Shown here one piece after another: positions 1 through 15,000 of a stretch of 55,510 bases of DNA (position 1 is its first letter; each line of letters begins with the position of its first letter). Location of the stretch: the IMG/VR virus record IMGVR_UViG_3300035698_002871, positions 1 to 55,510 of that record. One strand, written 5' to 3'. A program made the translations under genes and the position numbers. Under the pieces are notes generated by a model that saw only the letters and a program-made list of their open reading frames with translations, did no database searches and had not been told where the DNA came from. Source of the DNA: a virus.

Positions 1-3000
1 AGAAGCAAGTCCTTCTGGCATCCAACTACGGAACTGTAATAGGAATCTACCTAGTATATAGGATTTCATAACAATAGGAGAATTAGGGTCATAATTACCG
101 TGTATCTTTTTATTGACTTGTATAGCACGATTACGGAACTTTCTAAATTCTTTCATTTGTGATTTATCAGCAATATTACCAGACCACTCGGTATTCTCTC
201 CGAATTCTTCTACTTTCCATTCTCCATCTTTATCGAAAGCTTCTAATAACTTTCTTTCTTTACCAGTAATATCTTTTACTTTATGATGAAGCATCATAGC
301 TACTAGACTCATACCCTGGATAAAGAATTCTGACCTTGTTTGGAATTCGTATACTCCAATATTACGAGTAACCCTAGATATTTTACTTACACCCTTATTT
401 CGTTTAGAACCTGCGTAAGCTGCTTCATTGACTTCGAATAAAAGATCAAACTTGTTAACCATTGCCGTAATCATTAGAGCTGTATCAGTTGTAATACCTC
501 CAAGTTTACCAACATTGTTTAGCATTAACCTAAAGGCTGTAAGAGCCTCACCAGTGGTGAAGTCTTCTCTCCCATTAGCGTGGATCATATTACCCATTAA
601 ACCAAAGCCTAAGTTAGCAGTAGCTGAAAAAGGGTTGTATGCCATACCTTTCATCTGTGTAAAGTTCATAAGGATACCACCTAGACCAGATACAGTTACT
701 TTTCTAGTAATGATAGCATCTAATTCTTCAGTGAGTCTTTTATTCTCTACTATATATTTAGGGGTACTAATTTCATCACTGGCATATGCTATTTGTAGTT
801 CTTCTAGTAACTTAGTAAGTCTCTCTTTCTCCTCTTTAACTTCTTTATCTATAATTACTTCCTTGTTAGTATATATCTCATCTCTTTGACGATCACCGTA
901 TAACATGGCATCGATAGTATAACTTACAGAGTCTTTTAAATTGGTAAGTTCACCATCTTTAGTATATATCTTATTTCTAAGTTTATCATATAATGTGTTT
1001 CCACTAGAATCTACTTGTATTTCTTCAGCTTCATATACTACACGTTGAGCTAATAGTACTGTATCTTCAATCCTATTTAAATGCTCAAAGTTATAAGCAG
1101 CGTGACCAAAGATCTCTAACGCTCTTAATACATCTGTTGTTTGAGTAGCACGATCTTGATAGCTTGTTAAAACCTTTTGACCTGTCTGAGGATCTATAAC
1201 CATTGTCTGCTTAGTAGGTAGTTTAAGGTAAGGGAAAGGAATATCTTTAACCTCTTGTCCTCCAACTCCTGTTAATGGTGCTTCTTTAATATCCACCGCT
1301 GATATACCTTCTAAGAATTTAGAAGAAGCTTCAGACCAAGCACCTTCAAAATTAGAATCAAGCATACGTTGTACTAGTTCATTTTGTACTTTAGGTAAGA
1401 AGTTGGTATGTACTTGGTTTTCCATTCTAAGATGAGGTGGAATCTTTTCAATATGATCAGCCATAGTCTCAGTGAACCAATCAAAGAATTTAGAATATAC
1501 TTCATCCTTCTCAATTTCAGCGTACTGTTTATCAAAGTACTTCTTATTAGCATCTGAATTAGGATCTGGATGCATTATAATCTTATGGTAGTTATTAACA
1601 CCCAGGGTGCTTGAAGCTAAGCCGGAGTATAGCTCATCTAGTAAATTGATGGGAGACTTAGTATCCATTTCATACTCAAGTGCTTTATCAGCATCATCCT
1701 GAGAATAGTTTACTATCTCAATTACTTTAGCTTCTTCTCTAGTTATAGTACCCTCTAAATGATCAAGGAAATTTTTCCATTGTCTATCAGCATTAGCTAG
1801 CATTATCTTTGCTTGCTCATCTCCTACCTTTTCTTTAAGCATTTTAATATGCTCATCTTTCTCTTCTTGAGTACTTTCTTCTCCATATAAAATTCTAGAA
1901 TCAACTATTATGTTGTTACCTTTTAACCATTTTTTATACTTGGTAATTTCCTTATAGTAATCAACAGTTCCCTTATTAGAATTGTGTATACGACGTTGAA
2001 GGTTATATCTATCTTTATACCATAGTTGACTTAGTCTGTCTACTCTGTCACCTGTCCATTCACCGTTCTCATCTTTCTGGAACATTAAATCAAACCCATG
2101 TTTTTGATAAGCAGGAGATGCCTTAAGCTTCTCACGTTGTTTCTCTATCTCTTTAGAAGCTTCCTCAGCTCTATAACTAGCATCACGCTTAGCATCTTTC
2201 AATGTCTTAGCTACAAATGATAGTAATGGAACTTTAGTCTCACTGGCATCTAGGAAATACTTACGTCCTACACCAATATCTTTCAATTTTTGAAGTGACT
2301 TGGGAGTAGTTTGTTGTATTAAATTCTTATTAATCTCACCTGAGATAAACTTTAAATTTATTTTAGCTGCACGATCTGTTAAACTATTAGAGAGTTCTTC
2401 AAGCTCTTTAAGAACCTCTTCCATAGATGCTGTAGGTTGTTCAGCATCACTTGGGTATAGTACCTTACGAATATCCGCCCATAACTCAATGGTCATCTTA
2501 GCTTGCTTAAGCTCTGTATCAGTAATCTGAGGGTTATCAAGTATATTGATTACCCAATCTAATGACTTTTTAGCAAGGTCTGTAATGTCAGTTACATTTT
2601 TATCTTGTATAAGTTTGTGTCTTTCAATGCCTAATCTCTCTATCTCTTGTTGGAAATTAGAAGTGTTAGCATTAAGCTTAGAAGAAGCTTGTTTTAAACT
2701 CTTGGTTCTAGCATCAATACGAGCTATAGTTTCAATTAAGAAGGTATCTAATCTATTAGTACCTTTTTTCCTAGGTGCTCCTACTCTGTATTCGAACATA
2801 TCTAACTGTCCTTCTTGATTAGAATTTTTATCTACTATTCCTGTGTCATTATTAAATCCAAATTCTTCTTGTAATCTTTGTTTTAAATAAGCATACGTTT
2901 GTGGTGCTTTTTGTTTAAGCTTAGCAAGACCAGTACCAAATCCATCTTTAGGAAAGACTAAAGATCTACCATCCTCTTTTATTTTAACTATATCAGAATT

Positions 3001-6000
3001 AATAACATCTTTATTAGATTGTAAATCGTTGTCAGACATAAATGCATCTGCACTATTACTAGGTTTAAGTTTAGTTGCTATCCCAAAAGCATTTTCATTA
3101 TTTCTAATTTGTGCTTGTCCTCCAGTACCTGTTCTTCGTATATTATCTCCAAATACATATATCTTATCAGGATTAGTTTTTACATCTGAATTTGAATATC
3201 TAGCTACAACTTCAACCTCACTAGTTTGTGGTAGAGAAGTAGCTTTCTCAGCCTCTGTTAAAGGTTCTGTTCGTAGTATAAAGGTAGTTTGTTCTGTTAA
3301 CCCTAGTATAGCATGAAGACCAGCCTCAAGAGCAGACCCAGGCTTTACTTTTAAGCCTATTGATTCTGCTAGTGCTTTTATAAACTTGTTATAGATGTCC
3401 TTAATACGATCCCATAGTGTCTTCTTAGAAGTAAACTTAATATTATTTGCAAACTCTTGTATTTTTTTATCAGTTGGAAGTGCGACTGCAAATTCTTCTA
3501 TTGAAGTAGCATGGTATAAGAAGTTAAAATTCTCTGGGCTACCAGCTATTAATGACATCTCATCAAAAATCCTATCACGTGATTCTTTAACATCTCCTTT
3601 ACTTGTAAAAAGTTCTTTTCGTAAGTTTATAAAGTTAGTGATAGTATCTTTTCCAAACTTTTTCTCTAACTCTTTAAGTAGTATCTTATGTACAGCAAAT
3701 AGTTCTTTAGCATATTCTTTTTCTTCCTTAGTTAATACTGCAGTATTAAGGTTATCTACCTTTCCTTTATTCTTAGCTCTAAACTCAGCTCCCATCCCCA
3801 CATTATTTTGCACTTGATATGCTACAAGCAACATAACTGTAGAAGCATGTAAGGCTTCATGCAGAATAATTGCATCAGCCTCTGTTGTAGTATACATATT
3901 AGTATCAAACAGATCCTCATGGAATCCCATATCTATTCTATTCTTTACAAAACTAGGTGTAACATGTCCAATCTCTGTATCGCTACCTGTCTCTATAGTT
4001 AATTTTCCTTTATATGGGAATCTATGAAGAGAACTATTGATAATAGCAGCAAGAGCCCTGTAAGAAGGATTTAGTGATGTCTCAGCTATTTTGTTCAGCA
4101 TATTAGGAAGTGCATTAGATATATTTCCTGTTTTGTTTATTCCATAACGCTGTTTTAATGTTAAACTTCCTCCATCAGGATTAGGAATTACTATTGGAGT
4201 TTGCTCAGGTAAGATAGCATGGTCTGGAGCTATCACTGGTTCAACTCCGTATTCCTCTTCTAACTCTTTTACTAACTTATCTATATAGGTCTGTTGAATT
4301 TTACTAGGATTATTCTTTACGTATAAACTTTTAGCCTTAGTAGATTTAGGTTGAAACTCTTCAATAGACTTATTTCCTAAAGTTGGAATCCTAACATAAA
4401 TTCCACCACCTGGCATTGCTTCAGTTTCTTCGTATAGTACCCATTCATTATTCTTTGTATCCCTTGCACGTAAATATTTAGGGAAATGCATATTCACAAG
4501 ACCTGCATCTTGTACTAAGTTATCCAACTCTGGTGATAAGTCACCGTTGATTGGAGGCATAGTAAAGTATAAAGCTGTATTATCAATGAGAGGTCTTCCC
4601 ATTAAGTCAAGCCCCACAAACTTATCTGGTACACTATATACTAGATCTGGGTTATGTTGAATATACTGTCTAATGAATTTAAATGCGTACTCAGCCATAT
4701 CCATCTTATTAAAACCTCTAATAGTCTCAGCTAGACCAGATATCTTTATCCAATCAAATGGAATGTACCTCATGAAATTATTAGCTCTCTGACGAGCTCC
4801 TGTGAGGTATAGGTACTTTATAAGATCTGTAGCTAAGTCTCTAGTGTCTTTATTTACAAGTAAATCTGTAAATGCTTGTACATTTTCAGCGTCATCTAAT
4901 TGGATAGCTGAAGTACCTTCAAAATGGATTGTACTTGCTTCCTTAGTAAGTGGGTTAATATCAGTACGAATACGTTTAAGTAGAATATTATCTTTTGTTG
5001 CTTTAGCTGTCTTAGCTTTATGAACTCTATGTGCTAATGAATTCTTACCTAGAAGTAGTCTCTTACGATCCGCTTTACTATTGTAAGTAATACCAGCCTC
5101 TATACTACTATAAAGATAAGCTTTCAGCTGGTCAAATATCTGTCTCTTAAGTATTGGAGTAAGTTTTTCTCTCGCTATATGATTTTCAATCTCCTTAAAG
5201 ATACGTGCTCTATCTACGTCTGTATATTCTGGGAGCAGACTCTTATATAATTCTTGAGCTAATTTAGGACCATGTTCATAGGCTTTACCTAGTTCAGTAC
5301 TATATTGGAACTTTTCTTTTTGGTCTTTATACCCAAGTAAATTAGAGGTATTAGCAATAAGCTTATTATGTTTTACAAATTTTTCAACTTTATCAGACTT
5401 ATCTGATGCATGGAAAAGATCTTTACCCGCACCTTTAGTATCAGAGTTTATAGCAATTTGTACTTGTAATAAAGAATTACCTACCTCTTCAAACTTTTTA
5501 AACAGTTCAAAGATAGCTAACTGATCATTTAATTCTTGTATAGTAGAATTATCAGTCCCTAACTTAGCTAATAAGATATTAGTACTGAATGTAGCAGTAT
5601 CATTTCTTAGCACAGTAACTTCTCCGTTACTATCCTTAATCTTTTGTGTCCAACGTTCTTTAATGATATCTGTTGCTCTATCCTGAGGAAGTCCACCTGT
5701 ATTGGCTATAACACTAGCTTCTTGGTTAGAGTACTCTTGTACGTAATCAAGTAAGATAGGCTGTACTAGTAAGTTAGTAATATATTCTATACCTAATGTT
5801 TTACCATATTTTTTATTAGTATCTGGAGATTGTAATATTGACATAGCAATGGCAGCTCCAAATGTGATATCATTTAAATTAACCTTATCTAGCTTCTGAT
5901 CGTTAGCATTATCTACGGCAGCTGACTGAATATCAGATATAACCATTTGCTTACTAATCTCAGAAGAAGTTTTATCCTCGTTCTTAAAGAGGTGATATCC

Positions 6001-9000
6001 ATTACCAGAGAGATCTGATAGTGAAAGAAACTCACCAGGGGCTATTTCAATATCGATTTTTCTTACACTATCAATAGGCTCATCGGGTTGACGTAAGAAT
6101 AAGTCCTTGTCTTGTGCTGATGCATTGAATGTTGACGCCAAACTCATAATACTTACCCCGGATTTTCCATACCTGTTAGAGATGAAACTTTGTTGTTGTC
6201 CTCTACGAGTGTAGTATGTATCAGATGCCTTTTTAACAGTCTTCTTTACATTTTCTATCTTTTTTATAGCATTACTAAGGTTATCTTGATCAACTGGCTG
6301 TAATATCCTCTTAAGCATCTTAGGATGAGTTAAAACAGACCAGTGGACATCTATGTAGTCATTCTGGAGATCTTTCATCCCTTTGGTCTTACCCTTTCTA
6401 TCCTTTTTGTAAGCTTCTTCGATTGCTTTTAGGTTACTATCAGTCAAGAATGCAGATGTTAAAGCTTGTACTAACTCTTCTTTAGTGCTTTCATCTAAGC
6501 TGCTAAATAAGTTAGCTACAAAATCAGAGAACTTCTTCCACCATGAATATGCTTCTCCTTTTCTGGCTACTGCTTCTTCTCCAATAGCTTGTACTAAAGC
6601 TTCTTCACTTCCCCATTTCTTGATAGCTTCCTTTACAATCGCTGTCTCTCGGAACCATGCAATATAATGGTGAGCATATTCATGAGGTATTGTATCTTCC
6701 TTCTTATTTAAAGCATCTATTAGCACAGTACCAGCATCTATGTTAGCCTGTCCTATAATTTTATCTGCCTCATCTTTCTGTAGTAGAATCTCTTGTAGTA
6801 CTTTAGGAGAAGAAATATCTATTTCATTCCAAGTGTTACTATGTTCATCTGTAATTTCTTTTATACTATATAACTTGTTAAGAATATCAGTAACTTTATT
6901 AGCATAAAAAGCTTCTATAGGTTTAAGTTTCTCTAAACCTTCAGTTTTCATCCTTTGTTTTTTAGCTTCTAATTCACTAAGTTGTTTGGTGTCTATATCT
7001 ATTCTTACATTAGTTATATATCCTTTACTTTCAAATTCTTTTACTCTATTATCAGAAGGTCGCATAGCAAAAAGTATATCTTCTATATTTTGTAAACCAA
7101 AATCTCTATTTTTATTCATAGAAATTTCTTTTTGTATTCCTTTATCTGTTTTATCAAAACGTAGGCTACCTTTTTTAACACTTATTATTCTTGCGTCAAT
7201 GTTTTTAATCTCACTAGCAATAGTTTCATGTCCCTGTATTTTAGCGGCAGTTTCTCCTGTAGGAAATAATATTTTCTTATAACCTTTCTTAATACTATCT
7301 TGTACTAGCGATTGTATAAAGAAATTAACCCAGTTACCGTCTTTATTTAGTAGTTGTAAAAATTGATTTCGAGAAGCAGAAAACTTTTTAAGATTATTTT
7401 CTTTATCTAATTGTTCTTCACTAGTTATAACATCTATTTGATAGCCGTCTAAAAATATAATAGGTTCATCTTTTAATTTAATTGACGCAGGAAAATCAGG
7501 TTCCCATTGATTTTCGTCTGGTAAAAACTCAGCCTCTGTTTCAGGGCTATAAGAGTCTACAGTACCTGTTACCATATGACCCTCTACATGTCTTAATATA
7601 ACTTTATCTCCTTTTTTTGGAGTAGTATAACTAGAAGCAGTTAAATCTTTACTTTTTCTACCATACTGAAATAAAGGAGATTGTATTTCTTGTACTCTAA
7701 GAGTTTTAGTTAGTTCCCCTCCTGTAGTTTTTTGAGAAGTTAGCACTGATAAAGTTGGCTCTGGTCTACCTTCATCATCAAAAGTAACATCATCCAGTAC
7801 TTCTGTATTTATGGTTTCAATTTCTCCACCTATAGTTTTCTCATCAGTTCTAATCCATCCTAACATATTAGGGACACCACTAGAAAAATCATTAGTATGT
7901 GCCATAGACTGGTTAAGTATAGCAGGTGTTTGTATTGTCTTTACTGTATAGTTAGTACCTCCTGGAGCTGCTAGGTTTGCATACTTTTGAGTAGGAGCAC
8001 TCTCTTCTTCTATATCATAACTAAAAGGACTATCATCTAACAATACACCATCTTCATCTTGATTTACCCCTCTTTGATTTTTAACTTCAAAACTAGTTTC
8101 CATAGCAGTATTAACTTCAACAACAAAACTATTTTCAGCTAATAAAGATGTAATAATTTCTTCTCTTAAGTTGGACGTGTTAAACTTTAAAACTTGTTCA
8201 TCTGCTTTTGCTTTACTTACTAAACCTTCTTTAATTAAAGAGTTCCATAATCTTCTAGCAGATTCACTTTGCTGTTCTGGGTCACTTGTTAAAACACCTT
8301 CATTTTTATTAGCTAAATGGTTTAAGTATTTATAAAGTTGTTTACCTAACCCTTTGTTTCTATATTTTTCTTCTAACTTTACACCTTTTATTGTTTTATT
8401 TTTACCTTCAAGTAAAGCAACTACACCTATTTTATTATTTTTATAAACAATATCATAAGTATTTGCATCTTCTGGATGATTTTCATTATTTGGTTTAATG
8501 CTAAAATCTTTAATAAATTCTTGTTCAGAAACTTTATCTTTATATTTATCTAATATAATTTGTTTTTGCTCTTTAGGTATTTGAAGTTCTGTTAAGATTT
8601 TATTTAAATCCCAATTATTCTTTTTCCCTTTAGCAAATACTTGTTTAGCTTTATCAGAAGATAGTATAGATACTGCTTTTAAATTGTAGTCTACTCTATT
8701 ATCATAGTCTTTCTGATTAAGTACATTGTCTCCTTTTTCCCATACAGGGTTATTAGTCATAGTGAATCCTACCCTATCTCCAAATAACTCTTGAAGTTTA
8801 GTAGTTAAATCTGCAGTTGTATTATCTTTTTGGGATGTCTCTATAATATGATTAAGAATCTCTCTCTTATCATTATAGTTAAATATCTTACCATCTATAA
8901 CCTTATGATTATAGAAATAGAAATACAATTTATCAAAATCAAAGTCAGCACCCATCTGATTGGTAATACCATTTGGTGCTATCACAAGATCTCCCATGTA

Positions 9001-12000
9001 TGTTGGAAGAAATCCTACTACTTCAATAGGAAGCATAGAAGAATGACCTTGAGTAGGTATACGAGCTGCTATAGCACGTCTCATTGAATCAGGAAGTTTA
9101 TCTTTGTCTACAACTTTTTTACCATTCACAATCTTAGTAAATTCTTCTGTCTTTACCAGAGTGCCGTCCTCATTGTGGAAGTATGAAGGTAAAAGTACTT
9201 GTGCTGCCTTAGTTTTACCATCAGCCGAGTGAATGAATTGGAGTCCTTTCTTAAAATCAAAGCCTTCTATATATGTAATAGCTTCCTTGTCTCTTTTACT
9301 GAGTTGATTAAGAGAATTCTTACCTTTAAACCCTGCTCCTGCAGCTGCTTGTACGTAAGACTTACCTGGCATCTTTTGCCTAATGATTGTAGAATCGATT
9401 AAACTCATTAGCATAGACTCAATAACCTTAACAGAATTATTATATGCTAGAGGTATAATAAACCCAGTACCATCTTTAGTGAGCTCCAATGAACGTAAAT
9501 CATTGACAGGATACTCTCTCAGTATAGCTTCTTCAACTAGGATCTTTCTAATCAAGTTAAGGTCCTTGAACCTATAATTTCCTTCAGTAGTCTCTTCAGC
9601 TCCTAAACGCTCCATAAGTTCAATCTTACCTAGCTCCATCATTTGCTTACGAAGATCTTCCTTATGTTCTTTGAGTTTTTTACCGGTCATCTTTTCATTG
9701 AATCCTGGAAGCTCAAAATCTTTCATATCAAGTATACCTTCAAATAGAAGCTTATTAACCTGAGACATTGTAACAATCTTAGACTTCAATGGGTCATAAG
9801 GCATATCTTGCTGGATACGGAATCCATCTCTAGGTAATATGATGGGAGTAGAGAAATCTAGGTCTGACTTTAATGTTCCTTCACTAAATATAACTTGAGA
9901 GTTAATAGTACCAATCTTAGAAGCAGATTTAAATGCTAATCTATCAATGTTATGGTTATGCATCTCTTCCATTACCTCTTGTAACTCAGAGTTTTCTACC
10001 AATTGAGGTACTAAAGGAATAGAAGAAGATTTTATATAGTGAATTCTACGTACATCTCTTGTGGTATCAAATACATCTCCAACATATACAGGTTTCATAG
10101 GTTGTAATATGAAACTAAGCTCATCTGAATTGAATACAGGAGCCTTTTTCTTTTCAGATGCCTCAGCTATCTTACTTTCAACTTGATCATATACAGCTTT
10201 AGATATCTTACCGTAAGCCCAAAGAACCTTTATATGCTCAGAGACTGTAGTAAGCTCCTGCGCATCGGTAGTATTGATCTCATCATATCGGAATGCACCT
10301 CCTAAAATTTTTATATACTCTTTTAAATGCTCAGCTTTAACGATATTATCATCTACAAATACATAGTTAACTAATGAGCCTTTCGCCCAATTACCATCTG
10401 CCCCTGGTGCAATATCTTTCGCTAAACGTTTCTGATATTGAATCAAACTAGTGATGACTGAATCTCCCTTCCATGCCAATGCAGGGTCCCCTGATATTAA
10501 GCGACTCATCTCACTGTATGCAAACGTAGTGTTAAGTTCAACGTCTAATGCAGCGTACATCCATAATAGAGTAGGATCATTTTTATCTTTATATTCAGTT
10601 GGAATAGTCTTAACATAACTAGAATCTAACACAGGACTACTAGTAGGAGATTCCGGATCTAATAGACCCATAGATACCCAACGTTGTACCGTTTCAAGTG
10701 CTACATCGTAGAAATGTTGTTGGACACGTGGTAGTACTACATTTTTTAAATCCTCTACTGTCATAGTAAGGATCTTTTTTTCACCCTCCATAGTCCAAAG
10801 TTCATCCATCTCATTTAAGAATGGGAAGAAGAAGAAATGCTCAGCTCCACCATCGTCATAAAAATCAATATGTTGTTTCTTTAGAGCTTCCTTCTCTTCT
10901 TTACTCTTATTCTTATTACCTTCTTCAATACTCTGGTAGTTAGTAATCCTCTTGGCTTCAGCTTGCACCATTTCAAGTATCATACTTTTTCCATTCTTTC
11001 CTAACTCAAGCTTATTTTTCTTTTGTAATGCTTTAACATTAAAGTTAATATTTTCTTTAACCGTCTTAAGTATAGGAGTAGCTGTCTTATCTGAAATAGT
11101 AAGCCATGGCACATTCATAACATACCTTTTACCTTCTGATTGAGAATCACTATACACCATACCTCTATTCTGAAGTAGGGAGACTACCCAAGTTTCCATA
11201 TCTATATCAGACATGTTAGTACGAGTAATTCCTTCATTAGCTTTGGAACCATCTTTCTTTATAGTATCCGCATAGAAGATGTTAAATCCTTCTTCTCTAA
11301 ATTTAGTACTCTCTTTAAGTTGTCTTAGGTATCTAGAATCTTTTGAATATGATATTGAACTTAAGTTGTCTAATATAACATGTCCCTTAGTTTTCAGCTC
11401 ACGTACCTTATGTGATAGGTAAGAAGGTTTAATATAAGAGAATACTGTTTTACCTTCACCTGTTGAGTGAGAGTGAGAGTACACACTAGTTGTGAACCCA
11501 GACTCTATTCTAGCTAACGTAGTAACAGAGCTCTCATTTAAGAGCGGGTTATTAACTAATAGTTCTAAGTCATTAGGATTATCTCTATCAGACTTCTTCA
11601 TTCCTATTAGATGTTGACCAATAGTATGGAACACACCATTTTTATATAGGTAATCAAAAGTTGAATTGAAACGTTTCTTAGATGTTTTAGAAATATTTAT
11701 TAAAGCATCTTCACTTAAGAATATACCAATGCTTTTTAAAGCTTCATGTGTACCTGAGATAAGTTCATTAAATGCATCTCCTTTAGGATTCTTAGCTGCT
11801 AATTTACCAAGTTTCTTAATGTCAGCAACATATTTAGCTGCTTCTTCCTTATCAATTACAAGCTCCCCTTTATCATTCTCCTTAGTAATTGGAGATGTTT
11901 TTTGATTCTCTAACCATTGGTCTTTAATCCTCTGATGGATTGCATTACGATTGGTATTAATTGGGGTCATTACATACGCATACGAGTCATCACTCCTTCT

Positions 12001-15000
12001 AACCCTCTTCCAAAGAAGAGTAATCATCTGTGAACGAGTATTGGAGAAAGTAGAAACAAACTCATTTCGTAGGTGTGTATTTTCATCTCTTAGTAATCGT
12101 AACCTAACAGCTTGTAAGGTAGCGTTGTGAGGATATGACACCTCAATATGTGTCATAAAGTCATCAAAGTTTGGATTGATATCCGCTAGGACTGTCATCA
12201 ATTCACCAAAGGTAGTATCTGCTGATACAGACTTATTAAATCCAAGGAAGTTCTTTTTAGGTATAATCTTCTGTGTCTGAGGATCGATTTCAAGATCTTC
12301 TATAGAGGTTAGAAACAGCTTCATATGAGCTGAAGCAGTATCTTTAACATCTATCTGCCATCTAGCAAGATCTGACCATCCTTGACGCTCATATAAAGAG
12401 ATGATTCCTTCATAACCAGGGAGATCGTTACTCTCTTCGTCTTCTACGCTATCAAGCTTTGATATAGTAGTATCAACTACTGTAGTCCAATCACCTTCTT
12501 CTCCTTCAATTGTATATCCAATACGTTCAATGTAATCTAAAGCTAACTGTACAAATCCTGTGTGCTCAATAGTTTCAAGATTATCACTGATTCCTTTTTG
12601 ATTCTCCCAGTTATTAATAACCTTATTAAAGAAGTGTAACTTTTCTTCTGCCAGTGCTTGTTTTTCAGTATCTGAGTAAGAAGCTAATTCTGATTCTGTT
12701 ACAAATCTCTTGAGTATCTTAATTGTAAATTCTGACTTAGGATCCACTTTAGCCTCTGCTATTCTTTTTAAGTTGTCTGCAATGACTTGCATCTGATCCT
12801 TAATAAGTGCAAAGGTAGTAGTAGGATGTATATTTCCTTTAATCATGTTAGCTAACCTTGCTAGCATGAAAGATATAACTTCAGATTGCTGATAAGATGT
12901 AAAAGGCTTTCCTCCTGTACGATCGTTAACAGTATATCCTGTCTCAATAGAGTTCAGTTCTTCTGCTTGTTCATCACTTAGTTCAATAGAATTCTTTAGT
13001 ACCTTATCAAGGTCCTCAGGTAAGTTATCATTTTTAGCTAGTGCTCCAAATATACCTTCAAAATCTTCAAATCCTGTGTCTTCCTTTGATGTATCTTCGT
13101 AATCATCATTTATAGGAGGAGTAGGAGTCTCTATAGTTTCTTTTCCTTGATCTAAGATCGTTATTACATCAATAGTTGTTACCGGTTGATCAAAGTATCC
13201 GTATTCAACTTCTCCCTTTGATTCAATTCTAGTTCCTTCAATGTCTGTTTCACCGTTAGTAGCAATGAAAGTGTTATAGTTTTCAAACGAGTTCGAAGTT
13301 ACTTTACCGTCTAAACTGATAAGAGGAAGGTTAAACTTAGCTTCAGAGTTTATTCTATCTATGTTAACATTTATATTTTTATTCTCTAGTATAACTTTTA
13401 CCTCTTCTAAATTATCTAACGTTACTTTTATCGGCGTACTTTTATGTCGTGCTATGTGTATACCATCCTTAGATATATTAAGGTGGGTAGGACGTCCTTT
13501 AATATCATCGTTATCTGCGTAGTCTCTGAATTGTTCTAATGTTCTAGAACTAACAAATGTGATTGAATTTAAGAAGTTTCTTAAACCAGACATAGTTGCA
13601 ATGTCTGACCCAGTTTCAAGTAATATTTTCTTAGATACCTTAGTGTTACTTTCTATATGAGCTTTCATAGCTCCTATAACTGTATCTAAAAGTTCACCTT
13701 TCATAGTTTCCTTTAATGTAGGAGGATAGAAAGGAACTGCAGCATACTCTCCATTAGGAGCAGGAATTACTATAAAGGGTACCCCATTTGGGAACTCCTT
13801 AACTGCAGTAATAAAATCTTTACCAAAATTGTCTTCAGCTATCGTATCCCTGTTAGCTTTATAGATTCCATTGTGACTTACAACAAATCCTAGTTTCTCC
13901 CAGTCTGGTACACGAGATGCTATCTTACCGTAGTCACTAGTTACATAGAGAGTACCAAATCCGCGACTCTCTATAGAAGAAGTAAACACAGCCTCTGGTC
14001 CCGCTGATAGAATAGTACTTCTCATCATACGTGCTAGTCTTGCTTGACCTTCTACGTTACCTGCAAAGTCTTCTATTACGTCAGCGACATTATCATATGA
14101 ATTCTCTGTCTCTCCATTGGGATGGGTTATTACTGAATGTGCCTCAATCCAACGAAGGTCATGGACATATCCTAAAAGATTATCTGCCTCATCATATATA
14201 CCAATCGGAACAGAATCTACAGAATCCTTTAGCTCTTCATAGGTCTCTCCATTTTCTGCATAGGATGTATCTATCCGTAAAGTTAAAGGAGTGCCTTTTT
14301 GGTACTTAGAATGGCTCTCAAATGGTAAGTATAGGTTAGGATTCTTATCAAGGTCTGTGGAGGTTTTCCATTCTCTATACATATTAGGAAGAATCTCTCT
14401 CTGTAATCTCTCATACTGACGTGATAAGTAAGCAATAGAAGATGCGGCTGGAACTAGCTTTACACCATCAAACATTACATTAGGAGCTCCTTGAGTCTTT
14501 GACTTAATGGATTCCTCAAAGTCTGCACCTGATTGATCAGATGTTTCTTCGTCCTCACTTGTATCAGTATTAATTTCTGTTACTACCTCTTCAGGAGTTG
14601 TTTCCTTTTCAGATTCTTCATCTGTTTGAATAGCTGCTTCTTCTAAGCGAGTAATCTTATCTTCATACTCATCATAAATAGCACTAATCTTTTTAATCAC
14701 TGTACGTAACTGTGCTTTTAAACTAGCGAGTAACTTACTATCAGTAGGATTAGGAGTAGTAGTGGTTTTCTTTTTTTGTTGTTGTTTTAGTTTATCAGCT
14801 TCCTCCTTAGATTTTTTAATCTCTGCTTTTAACTCATTTATATCTTCCTGAGAAGTCCCTTTAAATCTTCTACGTGCTCTTTTAAATGCTGCTAAAAGTC
14901 CTAATAATCCAAATTGTACATCACCAGGAACTGTAGGAGTACGATCATTATCAATTGGTGTACGAGCTTCAGGGATGATTAAAGCTCCGCCAGAATGTGG

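Noticed and set aside
428-12000. Many plus-strand frames of 60-150 codons over the giant gene
   Set aside because: All lie antisense to a continuous minus-strand frame with recognisable motifs; their Ser/Leu-rich translations have no family resemblance.
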